Below are positions 23,754 to 34,909 of a stretch of DNA of 64,000 nucleotides, piece by piece. The translations under genes and the position numbers were made by a program. The notes under the pieces were generated by a model. The model made no database searches. It saw only the letters and a program-made list of their open reading frames with translations, and was not told where the DNA came from. The DNA comes from Comamonadaceae bacterium (GTDB lineage Bacteria; Pseudomonadota; Gammaproteobacteria; Burkholderiales; Burkholderiaceae_C): positions 234,446 through 298,445 of the forward strand of contig CANGIQ010000001.1 in NCBI GenBank assembly GCA_947453965.1, given 5' to 3'. Position 1 is the first letter of the stretch, and each line of letters starts with the position of its first letter.

Positions 23754-24278
23754 ATGGCCATTTACGAATTAGACATTCACACCCCTCAGATCGACGACTC
23801 GGCCTGGGTCGCAGACAACGCCCAAGTCATGGGCGAGGTGGAAATGGCTGCGCACAGCAGCGTGTGGTTCAGCGCCGTGGTGCGGGGTGATTCAGCCAAG
23901 ATTTCAATTGGCGAGGGCTCTAATGTGCAAGACGGTAGCGTCTTGCACACCGACACGGGCATTCCACTGGTCATTGGCAAGCATGTGACGGTGGGCCACA
24001 TGGTGCAGTTGCACAGCTGCGTGATTGGTGACGAGTCCCTGATTGGCATTGGTGCGATCGTGCTCAACGGGGCCAAGATCGGTAAAAACTGTTTGGTGGG
24101 TGCGGGCTCGTTGGTGACGGAGGGAAAGGAATTCCCTGATGGTTCGATGATTTTGGGTAGCCCCGCCAAGGTGGTGCGCCAACTCACGCCTGAACAAATG
24201 GAAGGGCTGCGCCGCAGCGCGCGCCACTACATGGAAAACACAGAACGCTTCAAAGCGGGTTTGAAGAAAATTGCCTGA
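23754..24278 (+). CDS. Gamma-class carbonic anhydrase family protein
   Basis: A 174-residue left-handed parallel beta-helix protein built of hexapeptide repeats. The three zinc-ligand histidines of the family are present: His65 (VLHTDTG), His82 and His87 (GHMVQLHSCVIG). The active-site acidic residues of the Cam prototype are not evident, as is usual for the YrdA/CaiE-like subgroup, so CO2 hydration may be weak or absent. The frame opens at 23640, but ATG 23754 follows GAAGGA and starts the family N-terminus MAIYELD. Its stop overlaps the hslO start (TGATG), coupling the two. Confidence 0.9.
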   Translation: MAIYELDIHTPQIDDSAWVADNAQVMGEVEMAAHSSVWFSAVVRGDSAKISIGEGSNVQDGSVLHTDTGIPLVIGKHVTVGHMVQLHSCVIGDESLIGIGAIVLNGAKIGKNCLVGAGSLVTEGKEFPDGSMILGSPAKVVRQLTPEQMEGLRRSARHYMENTERFKAGLKKIA

Positions 24279-25252
24279 TGTCTCAATTGCATAAATTTTT
24301 GTTTGATGGCTTGCCCGTGCGTGGCATGTTGGTGCAGCTCACCGACGTGTGGCAAGAGGTGCTCAAGCGCCGCGCGGCCAATTTAGAAACCGGTGCCTAT
24401 CCAGAGCCCGTGCGCCACTTGCTGGGCGAGATGACGGCAGCGGCGGTGTTGATGCAATCGAACATCAAATTCAACGGCGCTTTGGTGATGCAAATTTTTG
24501 GGGATGGCCCTGTCAAGCTGGCGGTCGTCGAGGTGCAACCCGATCTGAGCCTGCGTGCCACGGCCAAAGTGGTGGGTGACTTGGGGCAGGCACAGACCTT
24601 GTCCGAGATGGTCAATGTCCACAACGAAGGCCGCTGTGCCATCACGCTGGACCCTAAAACCAAAATGCCGGGCCAACAGCCTTACCAAGGCGTGGTGCCT
24701 TTGTTTGACGACCAACGCCAAAAACTCGACAAGTTCAGTGAGGTGCTTCAGCACTACATGCTGCAAAGTGAACAGCTCGACACCACGCTGGTGTTGTCCG
24801 CCAATGACACCACGGCCGCAGGCTTGCTGATTCAACGCTTGCCGATCAAGGGCGAGGGCAACCTGGCCGCCAAGGCCAGCATGGAAGACGAAGACGAAAT
24901 TGGTCGCAACGAGGACTACAACCGCATTGCCATCTTGGCCGCCAGCCTCACGCCTGATGAGCTGTTGAACTTAGACGCTGACACAATTTTGCGCCGCTTG
25001 TTCTGGGAAGAAAACTTGGTGCGGTTCGAGCCCTTGACGCCCAGTTTTGCGTGCTCATGCAGCCGCGAACGTGTGAGCCACATGATCCGCGGCCTGGGCT
25101 TGGCCGAAGCCGAAAGCATCTTGGCCGAGCGCGGTGAGATTGAAGTTGGGTGCGATTTCTGTGGCAAACAATACCGCTATGACGCGGTGGATGCCGCGCA
25201 TATTTTTGCGCCGTCGACGCAGCAACCTCCGTCTTCAGACGCAGTTCACTGA
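24278..25252 (+). CDS. hslO: Redox-regulated chaperone Hsp33
   Basis: A 324-residue holdase activated by oxidative stress. The zinc/redox switch is intact: Cys259-x-Cys261 (CSC) and Cys292-x-x-Cys295 (CDFC), the spacing of E. coli Hsp33. The N-terminal domain has FKFLFDGLPVRGMLVQL-like start (here HKFLFDG) and MQIFGDGPVKLAVVEV. The C-terminal tail after the zinc site is about 29 residues. Its ATG overlaps the stop of the carbonic anhydrase-like gene by one base. Confidence 0.95.
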   Translation: MSQLHKFLFDGLPVRGMLVQLTDVWQEVLKRRAANLETGAYPEPVRHLLGEMTAAAVLMQSNIKFNGALVMQIFGDGPVKLAVVEVQPDLSLRATAKVVGDLGQAQTLSEMVNVHNEGRCAITLDPKTKMPGQQPYQGVVPLFDDQRQKLDKFSEVLQHYMLQSEQLDTTLVLSANDTTAAGLLIQRLPIKGEGNLAAKASMEDEDEIGRNEDYNRIAILAASLTPDELLNLDADTILRRLFWEENLVRFEPLTPSFACSCSRERVSHMIRGLGLAEAESILAERGEIEVGCDFCGKQYRYDAVDAAHIFAPSTQQPPSSDAVH

Positions 25253-25286
25253 GAGCCAGCGAGCCTTCACGCAGGCTTGATGCGTT

Positions 25287-25730
25287 TCAGTGCTGCTTGG
25301 CCAGCAAGCGGCTGAACAGCTGGTGTTCGCAATCGGCATCGCCACAGCTTTCGCAGGTGCCGCTCCAGCGGGCTGGGGGAGTTTGCCGAATTTGCGCTCC
25401 GATCGCTACCAAACCCTGTGCGTGCGCTTGTTGCGCCAGGCCGAACAAAGCGTTTTCTACACGTGCACGGCCTAGGCCGTACACCACCTGAAAGCTCAGG
25501 GTATGTGCGCTCAGCGCTTGTCGAATCGTGTCGTCAGCCTGCTGCTGTGTGGGCGTGGCGGGGCCCAGGTCTAAACCACACAACAAAATCAAATCATCAC
25601 GTTGGAGTTGCTGCAAAGGCGCATCGTCGCTGACGTGTGCTGTCACACCTTGGGCATTGAGCGCTTGCCTTAAAGCGAGGGTGAGTTCGGTTTTGCCCGT
25701 CTGGGGCGCGCCAAGAATGGCGACTTGCAT
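25287..25730 (-). CDS. Uncharacterised P-loop protein with C-terminal cysteine motif
   Basis: A 147-residue cytoplasmic protein that I cannot name. It starts with a Walker A motif (GAPQTGKTE, residues 7-15) like small NTPases or kinases. LILLCGLDLG could supply a Walker B-like strand, although the acidic residue is off the usual place. The C-terminal part carries CESCGDADCEHQLFSRLL, a CxxC-x4-C cluster that could bind zinc or an iron-sulfur centre. It ends the pyrG-kdsA-eno-ftsB minus-strand run, 9 bases after the ftsB stop, so it should be coexpressed with ftsB and eno. Confidence 0.75.
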   Translation of the reverse strand: MQVAILGAPQTGKTELTLALRQALNAQGVTAHVSDDAPLQQLQRDDLILLCGLDLGPATPTQQQADDTIRQALSAHTLSFQVVYGLGRARVENALFGLAQQAHAQGLVAIGAQIRQTPPARWSGTCESCGDADCEHQLFSRLLAKQH

Positions 25731-25739
25731 GGGGTCTGA

Positions 25740-26012
25740 CTAGCGTGCAATTTGCACGAAAATTTCATTCGGCTTGACCATGCCGATTTCTGCGCGGGCA
25801 CGTTCTTCCACCATTTCCAAACCGTCTTTCAGGTCATGGAGTTCGGCACTCAGGCGGTCATTGGCCAGCTGCGCCGCAGCGTTTTGCTGCTTTTGATCTT
25901 GCAGCGCTTGGCGCAGGCGCATCACATCGGGCAAACTGCCGCGACCAAACCACAGCTGGCCCTGCAGCACAAGCAACAGGGCAATCAGCACGAGATGGAG
26001 TGGGCGCGACAT
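25740..26012 (-). CDS. ftsB: Cell division protein FtsB
   Basis: A 90-residue bitopic inner-membrane protein: a short cytoplasmic start, one membrane helix (about residues 5-20), then a periplasmic leucine-zipper coiled coil (LRQALQDQKQQNAAAQLANDRLSAELHDLKDG). It ends in the conserved ERARAEIGMVKPNEIFV. FtsB joins FtsL and FtsQ in the divisome. Location just downstream of eno (24 bases) is the standard proteobacterial arrangement. Confidence 0.95.
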   Translation of the reverse strand: MSRPLHLVLIALLLVLQGQLWFGRGSLPDVMRLRQALQDQKQQNAAAQLANDRLSAELHDLKDGLEMVEERARAEIGMVKPNEIFVQIAR

Positions 26013-26036
26013 TTTGGTGGTCAGAATGTGTGGCGA

Positions 26037-27347
<1,311 letters not shown>

Positions 27348-27638
27348 TCAAACACCTTCAACGGCGATCAAGCGCATGATGGCCGCGCCTTCGCGGGCAG
27401 CGCGTGCTTTGCCGTACTCGGGGGAGTGGTAAAAGGCTTTGGCAGCTTCGAAGCTCTTGAACTTCACCACCACCACACGTTCAGGCACCCAGTCGCCTTC
27501 GAGCACTTCGACTTGGCCGCCACGCACGCAGGGCTCGGCGTCGTGGGCTTGAAAAGCGGCGGTCGACCACTTGCGGTACTCCTCGTACTGCTCGGGGTTG
27601 GTGACACGAACGTTGGCGATGATGTAACCCGATGCCAT
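27348..27638 (-). CDS. DUF1330 domain protein
   Basis: A 96-residue cytoplasmic protein with a dimeric alpha/beta-barrel (ferredoxin-like) fold. The family pattern is YIIANVRVTNPEQYEEYRKW, then RGGQVEVLEGDW, then VVVKFKSFEAAKAFYHSPEY. Function is unknown; related folds include monooxygenases and dehydratases. I chose ATG 27638 because AAAGGAACTGCC precedes it and family members begin MASGYII; an upstream in-frame start would overlap kdsA. It sits between kdsA and eno in the operon. Confidence 0.9.
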   Translation of the reverse strand: MASGYIIANVRVTNPEQYEEYRKWSTAAFQAHDAEPCVRGGQVEVLEGDWVPERVVVVKFKSFEAAKAFYHSPEYGKARAAREGAAIMRLIAVEGV

Positions 27639-27657
27639 GGCAGTTCCTTTCGCGTGC

Positions 27658-28515
27658 TCAGACGCCAAAATTGTTTTCGAGAAAAGCGTTTTTCTTGGTC
27701 ACACGGTCCAGCGCGACCAAGGTTTCCAACAAAGCTTTCATATGCTTGAGCGGCACGGCATTCGGGCCGTCTGACCATGCCTCATTCGGGCGAGGGTGCG
27801 TTTCCATGAACAGACCCGCCACACCCACGGCCACGCCAGCACGGGCCAACACGGGCACCATTTCGCGCGCACCGCCACTGCTGGTGCCTTGGCCGCCTGG
27901 TTTTTGCACCGAATGCGTGACGTCAAACACCACCGGGGCGCCCGACTTGCGCATTTCGGCCAAGCTGGTCATGTCGGCCACCAGGTTGTTGTAGCCAAAG
28001 CTCACGCCGCGTTCGCAGGCCAAGAAGTTGTCTTCGGGCAGACCCGCTTCACGCGCAGCGTCGCGGGCTTTGTCGATGACGTTTTTCATGTCCCAAGGGG
28101 CAAGGAACTGGCCCTTCTTGATGTTCACCGGTTTGCCCGATTGCGCCACGGCACGGATGAAGTCAGTTTGGCGGCACAAGAAGGCAGGTGTTTGCAACAC
28201 ATCGACCACGCTGGCCACGGTTTTGACCTGCGATTCGTCATGCACATCGGTGAGGATGGGCAGGTGCAACTGGCGGCGCACCTCGTCCAAAATTTTCAAA
28301 CCTGCATCCATGCCGACACCACGCTTGGTGCTGCCAGACGAGCGGTTGGCTTTGTCGAACGAGCCTTTGTAGATCAGCGGAATGCCCAAATCTGTGCAAA
28401 TTTCTTTGAGCTGGCCAGCCACATCCATGGACATTTCCAAGCCTTCAATCGAGCAGGTGCCTGCGATCAAAAAGAAGGGCTGGTCCAGGCCGACGTCAAA
28501 TCCGCAAAGTTTCAT
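27658..28515 (-). CDS. kdsA: 3-deoxy-8-phosphooctulonate synthase (KDO-8-P synthase)
   Basis: A 285-residue TIM-barrel enzyme condensing arabinose 5-phosphate and phosphoenolpyruvate to KDO-8-P for the lipopolysaccharide inner core. Visible signatures are [56 protein letters not shown] and [13 protein letters not shown]. It is 23 bases downstream of pyrG, a placement that pairs CTP supply with CMP-KDO formation. Confidence 0.97.
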   Translation of the reverse strand: MKLCGFDVGLDQPFFLIAGTCSIEGLEMSMDVAGQLKEICTDLGIPLIYKGSFDKANRSSGSTKRGVGMDAGLKILDEVRRQLHLPILTDVHDESQVKTVASVVDVLQTPAFLCRQTDFIRAVAQSGKPVNIKKGQFLAPWDMKNVIDKARDAAREAGLPEDNFLACERGVSFGYNNLVADMTSLAEMRKSGAPVVFDVTHSVQKPGGQGTSSGGAREMVPVLARAGVAVGVAGLFMETHPRPNEAWSDGPNAVPLKHMKALLETLVALDRVTKKNAFLENNFGV

Positions 28516-28538
28516 GGCGTTGTCCAGTCTGTGTGGGG

Positions 28539-30227
<1,689 letters not shown>

Positions 30228-30242
30228 TTATAGGCGCTCTGC

Positions 30243-30248
30243 TACATT
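30243..30248 (+). promoter_or_regulatory. -10 element for a probably leaderless coaBC transcript
   Basis: TACATT ends 7 bases before the coaBC ATG at 30256, with GCGAGTC between and no ribosome site. Initiation at the usual distance would place the 5' end at or next to the ATG. Confidence 0.4.
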
Positions 30249-30255
30249 GCGAGTC

Positions 30256-31473
30256 ATGTCAGATCTGTCAAATAAACACATCGTTCTGGGCTTGAGTGGG
30301 GGCATTGCGTGCTACAAAGCGGCCGAGCTGTGCCGTGCTTTGGTCAAGGCTGGCGCCTCGGTGCAAGTGGTGATGACCGAGGCGGCGGCCCAGTTCATCA
30401 CGCCCGTCACGCTGCAGGCCTTGTCGAATCGTGCGGTCTATGTCTCGCAGTGGGATGCCCGCGAGCCCAACAACATGGCGCACATCAATTTGAGCCGCGA
30501 GGCCGATGCCATCCTGGTTGCCCCCGCCAGTGCTGATTTCATGGCCAAACTGCTGCATGGCCGGGCCGACGATTTGCTCAGCCTCATGTGTTTGGCCCGC
30601 CCCATCGACAGTGTGCCGTTGATCTTGGCCCCGGCCATGAACCGCGAAATGTGGCTGCACCCCGCCACCCAACGTAATATGGCGCAACTCAAAGCCGACG
30701 GCGCCCATGTGCTGGATGTGGGGCAGGGCGAACAGGCCTGCGGCGAAACCGGCGATGGTCGGATGCTGGAGCCAGAAGAAATTTTGCAAGACCTGGTGGC
30801 CTTCTTTCAAACCAAGGTGTTGGCGGGTCAGCATGTGCTGGTCACCGCAGGCCCGACCTATGAAGCCATGGACCCGGTGCGCGGCATCACCAATTTGTCC
30901 AGCGGCAAGATGGGCTTTTCAATTGCCCGCGCCGCCCGCGAAGCAGGGGCAGAGGTAACCCTGGTGGCCGGACCGGTGCATTTGCCCACCCCGCGTGGCG
31001 TGCAGCGTGTGGATGTGCGCTCGGCGCTGGACATGCAAGCGGCTGTGGCCGCGCATGTGGACGCGGCGTCAGTGTTTGTGGCCACCGCTGCTGTGGCCGA
31101 CTGGCGTGTGGCTGAAGTGGCGGGACAAAAAATCAAGAAAGAGGGTTCGGGTCAATTGCCGCAACTCAGCTTTGTCGAAAACCCAGACATCTTGGCCGGT
31201 GTGGCCCAGTCCGCCCGTGCGAAAAGCGGCGCTTTGTATTGCGTGGGCTTTGCGGCTGAAAGCCACGACTTGCTGCAACACGCAACCACCAAACGCGAAC
31301 GCAAAGGCGTACCGCTGTTGGTGGGCAATATTGGCCCGGCGACGTTTGGCTTGGACGACAACGCTTTGTTGTTGGTCGATGCCCAAGGTGCGAAAGAGTT
31401 GCCGCATGCCAACAAGCTCACACTGGCGCGTCAGTTGGTGGCTGAAATTGCCAAGCGGCTGAAGGTGGCTTAA
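30256..31473 (+). CDS. coaBC: Bifunctional phosphopantothenoylcysteine decarboxylase/synthetase
   Basis: A 405-residue coenzyme A biosynthesis enzyme. The FMN-dependent CoaC half opens KHIVLGLSGGIACYKA and has the NMAHI and PAMNREMW substrate motifs and the catalytic cysteine in QACGETGDGRM. The CoaB half begins LVTAGPTYEAMDPVRGITNLSSGKMG and contains ATAAVADWR with the Lys/Asp cluster that follows. ORF sequence upstream of 30256 lies inside pyrG and is not family sequence. The gene is divergent from pyrG; dut follows after 112 bases. Confidence 0.96.
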   Translation: MSDLSNKHIVLGLSGGIACYKAAELCRALVKAGASVQVVMTEAAAQFITPVTLQALSNRAVYVSQWDAREPNNMAHINLSREADAILVAPASADFMAKLLHGRADDLLSLMCLARPIDSVPLILAPAMNREMWLHPATQRNMAQLKADGAHVLDVGQGEQACGETGDGRMLEPEEILQDLVAFFQTKVLAGQHVLVTAGPTYEAMDPVRGITNLSSGKMGFSIARAAREAGAEVTLVAGPVHLPTPRGVQRVDVRSALDMQAAVAAHVDAASVFVATAAVADWRVAEVAGQKIKKEGSGQLPQLSFVENPDILAGVAQSARAKSGALYCVGFAAESHDLLQHATTKRERKGVPLLVGNIGPATFGLDDNALLLVDAQGAKELPHANKLTLARQLVAEIAKRLKVA

Positions 31474-31585
31474 AAAGGGGCTCTAAAAGGGATTAATGGC
31501 AGCCTAAATTTTTTGCGTTTTCTCTGACAGCTCAGTCGCACTGTTTTTCACTTTTAATTTCAACGTTTTCCATTTCGAATTCACC

Positions 31586-32035
31586 ATGAAACTCGACGTC
31601 AAAATTCTCGATCCCCGCATGACAGAGCATCTGCCGCAGTACGCCACCCCCGGCAGCGCAGGCTTGGATTTGCGGGCCTGCTTGGATGCGCCCATCACCT
31701 TAAAGCCCAACGCCTGGCAACTGGTGCCCACAGGCATTGCCATTCATTTGGCCGATCCGGCTTATGCGGCGCTGATCTTGCCGCGCTCAGGCTTGGGTCA
31801 CAAACACGGCATTGTGTTGGGGAATTTGGTGGGCCTGATTGACAGCGATTACCAAGGCCAGCTCATGGTCAGCGCTTGGAACCGCAGCGATGTGGCGTTC
31901 ACCTTGGAGCCGATGGAACGCTTGGCCCAGTTGGTCATCGTGCCTGTGGTGCAAGCCCAATTCAATGTGGTGAACGAGTTTGCGGCACCCACCGAGCGCG
32001 GTGAGGGTGGTTACGGCTCGACGGGCAAGAAATAA
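31586..32035 (+). CDS. dut: Deoxyuridine 5'-triphosphate nucleotidohydrolase
   Basis: A 149-residue trimeric dUTPase, which hydrolyses dUTP to dUMP to keep uracil out of DNA and feed dTMP synthesis. The five motifs are present: AGLDLRAC (1), PRSGLG (2), [11 protein letters not shown] with the catalytic Asp (3), [11 protein letters not shown] (4) and the C-terminal glycine-rich [10 protein letters not shown] (5). coaBC-dut adjacency is common in proteobacteria. The convergent slyD gene ends one base away. Confidence 0.97.
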   Translation: MKLDVKILDPRMTEHLPQYATPGSAGLDLRACLDAPITLKPNAWQLVPTGIAIHLADPAYAALILPRSGLGHKHGIVLGNLVGLIDSDYQGQLMVSAWNRSDVAFTLEPMERLAQLVIVPVVQAQFNVVNEFAAPTERGEGGYGSTGKK

Positions 32036-32036
32036 A

Positions 32037-32561
32037 TCAGTGCAGTAAATCGTTGCCTGGGGCTTGTGCTTCAATTTTGAAAAAACCGGTGCCTAAAGTG
32101 CCGCGCTCAAGTTCGTCTTGCGTGGCTTCGCGCACCGATTGCACTTCGAGGTGAATGCGAATCGCAATACCCGCCAAGGGGTGGTTGCCGTCTAGCACCA
32201 CGTGTTCGGGGTAGAGGTCGGTCACGGTGTAGAGCACGTCTTGCGGCGCGTCGGGGTTGCAGCCCGCGGGCAGGGCATGGCCTTCGACCGTGTGGCCTTC
32301 TTCCAATTCTTTGGGAAAGCGCGAACGCGCTTCTAAGAACACCAGGCTTTCGTCATAGTCGCCAAAGGCTTCTTCGGGTTCCAGGTGCAGGTCGATTTGG
32401 GCTCCCACAGAGTGACCTTGCAAGGCTTCTTCAATCTTAGCCAGCAAGTCGTCGCCACCCACCAAAAACTCGATGGGACTGTCCAACTCGTCAAGCACCT
32501 CGCCCAAGGTGTCTTTCAAGGTCCAAGTTAAGCCGACCACGCAGTGTTGAGTAATTTCCAT
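32037..32561 (-). CDS. SlyD-type FKBP peptidyl-prolyl isomerase
   Basis: A 174-residue SlyD-like protein with an FKBP domain interrupted by an IF chaperone insert. Features are CVVGLTWTLKDTLGEVLDE, EFLVGGDDLLAKIEEALQGHSVG, the insert start EPEEAFGDYDESLVF, and DGNHPLAGIAIRIHLEV, which matches SlyD DGNHPLAG. It lacks the His/Cys-rich metal-binding tail of E. coli SlyD, as do most betaproteobacterial homologues. ATG 32561 is preferred over an upstream in-frame start that would overlap roxA. There is no ribosome site, and GACAAT lies 8 bases before the ATG. Confidence 0.9.
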   Translation of the reverse strand: MEITQHCVVGLTWTLKDTLGEVLDELDSPIEFLVGGDDLLAKIEEALQGHSVGAQIDLHLEPEEAFGDYDESLVFLEARSRFPKELEEGHTVEGHALPAGCNPDAPQDVLYTVTDLYPEHVVLDGNHPLAGIAIRIHLEVQSVREATQDELERGTLGTGFFKIEAQAPGNDLLH

Positions 32562-32580
32562 AGGGCAAAATTGTCGCACG

Positions 32581-33711
32581 ATGAATGTCAAACACCCTTT
32601 AACTCTGCTTGGCGGTATCTCTGCCGCCGAATTCATGCAACGCTATTGGCAACGCAAACCTCTGTTGGTGCGCCAAGCCATTCCTGCGTTTTCTCCCTTG
32701 CTCAGCCGTGCTGAATTGTTTGACCTGGCCGCGCAGCCAGAGGTGGAGTCTCGTTTGGTGATGGGCGAGAACCAGGGGCAACGCGATTGGTCCATGCAGC
32801 GGGGGCCCTTCAAACGTCGCGAGATCCCTCAATTGACCGAGCGGGATTGGACCTTGCTGGTGCAAGGTGTCGATTTACACGATGACCGCGTGGCGGCCTT
32901 GATGCAGCAATTTCGCTTTGTGCCAGACGCCCGTTTGGATGACGTGATGATCAGCTACGCCAGCGACAGTGGTGGCGTAGGCCCGCACTTTGACAGCTAC
33001 GACGTGTTTTTGCTGCAAGCCCATGGCCAACGCCGCTGGCGCATTGGGCGACAAAAAGATTTGTCACTGGTGCCCGATCTACCACTCAAAATTTTGGCCA
33101 ATTTCGAGCCTGAGCACGACTATGTGCTCAACCCCGGCGACATGCTGTATTTGCCACCACGCTATGCCCATGACGGGGTGGCGGTGGGCGAGTGCATGAC
33201 CTATTCGGTGGGTTTTCGTGTGCCCCAAACCGGTGACTTGGCGCGCGAAATGCTGATGCGTTTGAGTGAAGGCGCTGATGATGCCGCGGGTGGCGATTTG
33301 TACAAAGATGCGACCCAACCTGCCGTGGCCAAACCGGCGGCGATTCCTGAGGCCATGCAGGACTTTGCCAAATCGGCCATGCAGCGTGCGCTCAAAGACC
33401 CCTTGGCCTTGCCACGTGCCTTGGGCGAGTATTTGACTGAGCCCAAGGCCCAAGTGTGGTTTGAGGCCAGCAGCACGCCGCGCAAGCTCAAGTCGGTTCG
33501 TTTGGACCGCCGCAGCCGCATGATGTATGACCGCCACCATGTGTTTTTGAACGGCGAAAGCTGGCGCGCTGCGGGTGAAGATGCCGCGCTGATGCGTCGA
33601 TTGGCAGATATCCGAGAGCTGACAGCACAAGATTTGGCGCAAGCCAGCACGGGTGCTTTGACCCTGTTGATGGATTGGTGTGACGACGGCTGGCTGCACG
33701 CAAATTCGTAA
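32581..33711 (+). CDS. roxA: Ribosomal protein uL16 arginine 3-hydroxylase, cupin/JmjC type
   Basis: A 376-residue Fe(II)/2-oxoglutarate oxygenase of the YcfD/RoxA family, which hydroxylates an arginine of ribosomal protein L16. The JmjC iron triad is His136, Asp138 (GPHFDSYD) and His197 (PPRYAHDG). The N-terminus PLTLLGGISAAEFMQRYWQRKPLLVRQA matches the family, and a winged-helix-like C-terminal domain follows (from about 270). It starts 19 bases from the divergent slyD start. Confidence 0.92.
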   Translation: MNVKHPLTLLGGISAAEFMQRYWQRKPLLVRQAIPAFSPLLSRAELFDLAAQPEVESRLVMGENQGQRDWSMQRGPFKRREIPQLTERDWTLLVQGVDLHDDRVAALMQQFRFVPDARLDDVMISYASDSGGVGPHFDSYDVFLLQAHGQRRWRIGRQKDLSLVPDLPLKILANFEPEHDYVLNPGDMLYLPPRYAHDGVAVGECMTYSVGFRVPQTGDLAREMLMRLSEGADDAAGGDLYKDATQPAVAKPAAIPEAMQDFAKSAMQRALKDPLALPRALGEYLTEPKAQVWFEASSTPRKLKSVRLDRRSRMMYDRHHVFLNGESWRAAGEDAALMRRLADIRELTAQDLAQASTGALTLLMDWCDDGWLHANS

Positions 33712-33747
33712 TTTTGAGACCGATTGACGCCTCGCTGACAGCTCTGA

Positions 33748-33775
33748 TTGTTTTGCATAGGATTTACCCTATAAT
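33748..33775 (+). promoter_or_regulatory. Sigma-70 promoter of the small lipoprotein gene
   Basis: TTGTTT (33748-33753), a 16-base spacer, then a consensus TATAAT (33770-33775). Transcription would start near 33783, giving a leader of about 95 bases before the ATG at 33878. Confidence 0.75.
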
Positions 33776-33797
33776 TAGTGGCTGAGTTAGAAGGGCT

Positions 33798-33849
33798 CGA
33801 GTCCATCAACTCGGTTATGGTGCAAACCGTGACAATTTCCGGAAATTGT
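33798..33849 (+). other. Structured leader with three inverted repeats
   Basis: Within the predicted leader: CGAGT-N6-ACTCG (33798-33813); CGGTT-N8-AACCG (33812-33829), sharing two bases with the first; and an 18-base perfect palindrome ACAATTTCCGGAAATTGT (33832-33849). The first two stems cannot both form fully. No known riboswitch class is recognised. Confidence 0.45.
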
Positions 33850-33877
33850 TTTCATCCCCCCTCAAAGGAAAATTAAC

Positions 33878-34051
33878 ATGAAAAAATCGCTCCTGTTGGC
33901 GACCCTCCTGGCTGCTGCTGCTCTCGTTGCTTGCGGTAAAAAAGAAGCTCCTGCTGTTGAAGCCGCTCCTGCTGCTCCTGCTGCCGCTGAAGTTGCTTCG
34001 GCACCTGCTTCTGACGCATCTGCACCTGCTGCTGACGCTGCAAGCAAGTAA
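33878..34051 (+). CDS. Small Ala/Pro-rich lipoprotein, 57 residues
   Basis: A short gene encoding MKKSLLLATLLAAAALVAC, a textbook lipoprotein signal with lipobox LVAC and acceptor Cys19. It is followed by GKKEAP and a low-complexity tail of Ala, Pro, Glu, Ser and Asp. It has AAGGAAAATTAAC as ribosome site, a strong TATAAT promoter and its own terminator with a UUCG loop, so expression is likely high. Lys after the Gly+2 does not signal inner-membrane retention, so outer-membrane anchoring is likely. I do not recognise a function; the length and design recall small abundant murein-lipoprotein-like spacers of Burkholderiales, but no coiled coil is visible. Confidence 0.85.
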   Translation: MKKSLLLATLLAAAALVACGKKEAPAVEAAPAAPAAAEVASAPASDASAPAADAASK

Positions 34052-34071
34052 TCAGGCCTCGCGCTGATTCA

Positions 34072-34097
34072 AAAGCCACCTTCGGGTGGCTTTTTTT
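34072..34097 (+). terminator. Rho-independent terminator after the small lipoprotein gene
   Basis: AAGCCACC-TTCG-GGTGGCTTTTTTT: an 8-base stem, a stable UUCG loop and a seven-T tract. The convergent MBL hydrolase gene ends at 34101. Confidence 0.92.
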
Positions 34098-34100
34098 ATG

Positions 34101-34886
34101 TCATACCGTGAACCACGGCGTGCCTTGGTCTGGGCTGGCCACTTCAATGTCCAAGGCCTGGCAACCTAAAACGCCACATAAACTCTCACGTGCCAGTTCA
34201 GGCGTGTTGTTGCGCTCGCTCAAGTGCGCAGCAATGACATGTTTGAGGTTGGCATGCATCACCTGCTGTAACAAATCGGCCGATGCCTCGTTGGCCAAAT
34301 GCCCCCAAGCGCCGCCAACCCGTTGTTTGAGAAATTGTGGATAGGCGGATTGCTGCAAAAGCGCAGTGTCATGGTTGGTTTCAATCTGTAGTGCATGGCA
34401 GCCTTGCAGCGCTGCCACCACATGGGGGGTGACATGCCCCAAATCAGTCACCAGTCCGAATTGACGGTCGCCATCGCTGCAGCGCAGCTGCAGGGGTTCG
34501 CGCGCATCGTGTGGCACTGTGAAAGGCGTGGCTTGCATGTTGCCCCATGCCATGACGTGTCCGTCACGTGCCGTGTGAACCAAGCTTTGCAGCGCGTCCC
34601 ACTGCGGGTCTTGCACTGCCAGCCATGTGCCTTGGCTCATCCAAATTGGAATCGGGTGACGTTTGAGGACGCTGCGCGCGCAGCCAATGTGGTCGCCATG
34701 CTCATGGGTGATGAAAATCACATCCAGTTCGGCAAGGGACGTGCCCGCTGCTTCGAGTCGCAGCTCTAAATCACGCAGCCTCAGGCCGCAGTCGATCAAG
34801 GCACGGGTGGTGTGTGCGCCACTCTTGGCCTCGACCAAGGTGGCATTGCCTGAGCTGCCACTGCCCAGGTTTTTAAAGCGCAGCAC
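34101..34886 (-). CDS. MBL-fold metallohydrolase (YycJ/WalJ-like)
   Basis: A 261-residue cytoplasmic metallo-beta-lactamase-fold protein. It has NLGSGSSGNATLVEA, a typical YycJ opening, and the metal motif THEHGDH followed by later histidine/aspartate ligands (VPHDA, VTDLGH, ETNHD, SERN). The YycJ group are predicted 5'-exonuclease-like or PQQB-like hydrolases. Start is GTG 34886 with no clear ribosome site, 23 bases after bamC, so it is the last gene of dapA-bamC-MBL. Confidence 0.88.
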   Translation of the reverse strand: MLRFKNLGSGSSGNATLVEAKSGAHTTRALIDCGLRLRDLELRLEAAGTSLAELDVIFITHEHGDHIGCARSVLKRHPIPIWMSQGTWLAVQDPQWDALQSLVHTARDGHVMAWGNMQATPFTVPHDAREPLQLRCSDGDRQFGLVTDLGHVTPHVVAALQGCHALQIETNHDTALLQQSAYPQFLKQRVGGAWGHLANEASADLLQQVMHANLKHVIAAHLSERNNTPELARESLCGVLGCQALDIEVASPDQGTPWFTV

Positions 34887-34909
34887 GGCGCAGCCAATAC
34901 ACGGTGGGC

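Noticed and set aside
25253..25286. Hairpin AGCCT-N6-AGGCT after hslO as a terminator
   Set aside because: The stem is only five bases and no T tract follows on either strand.
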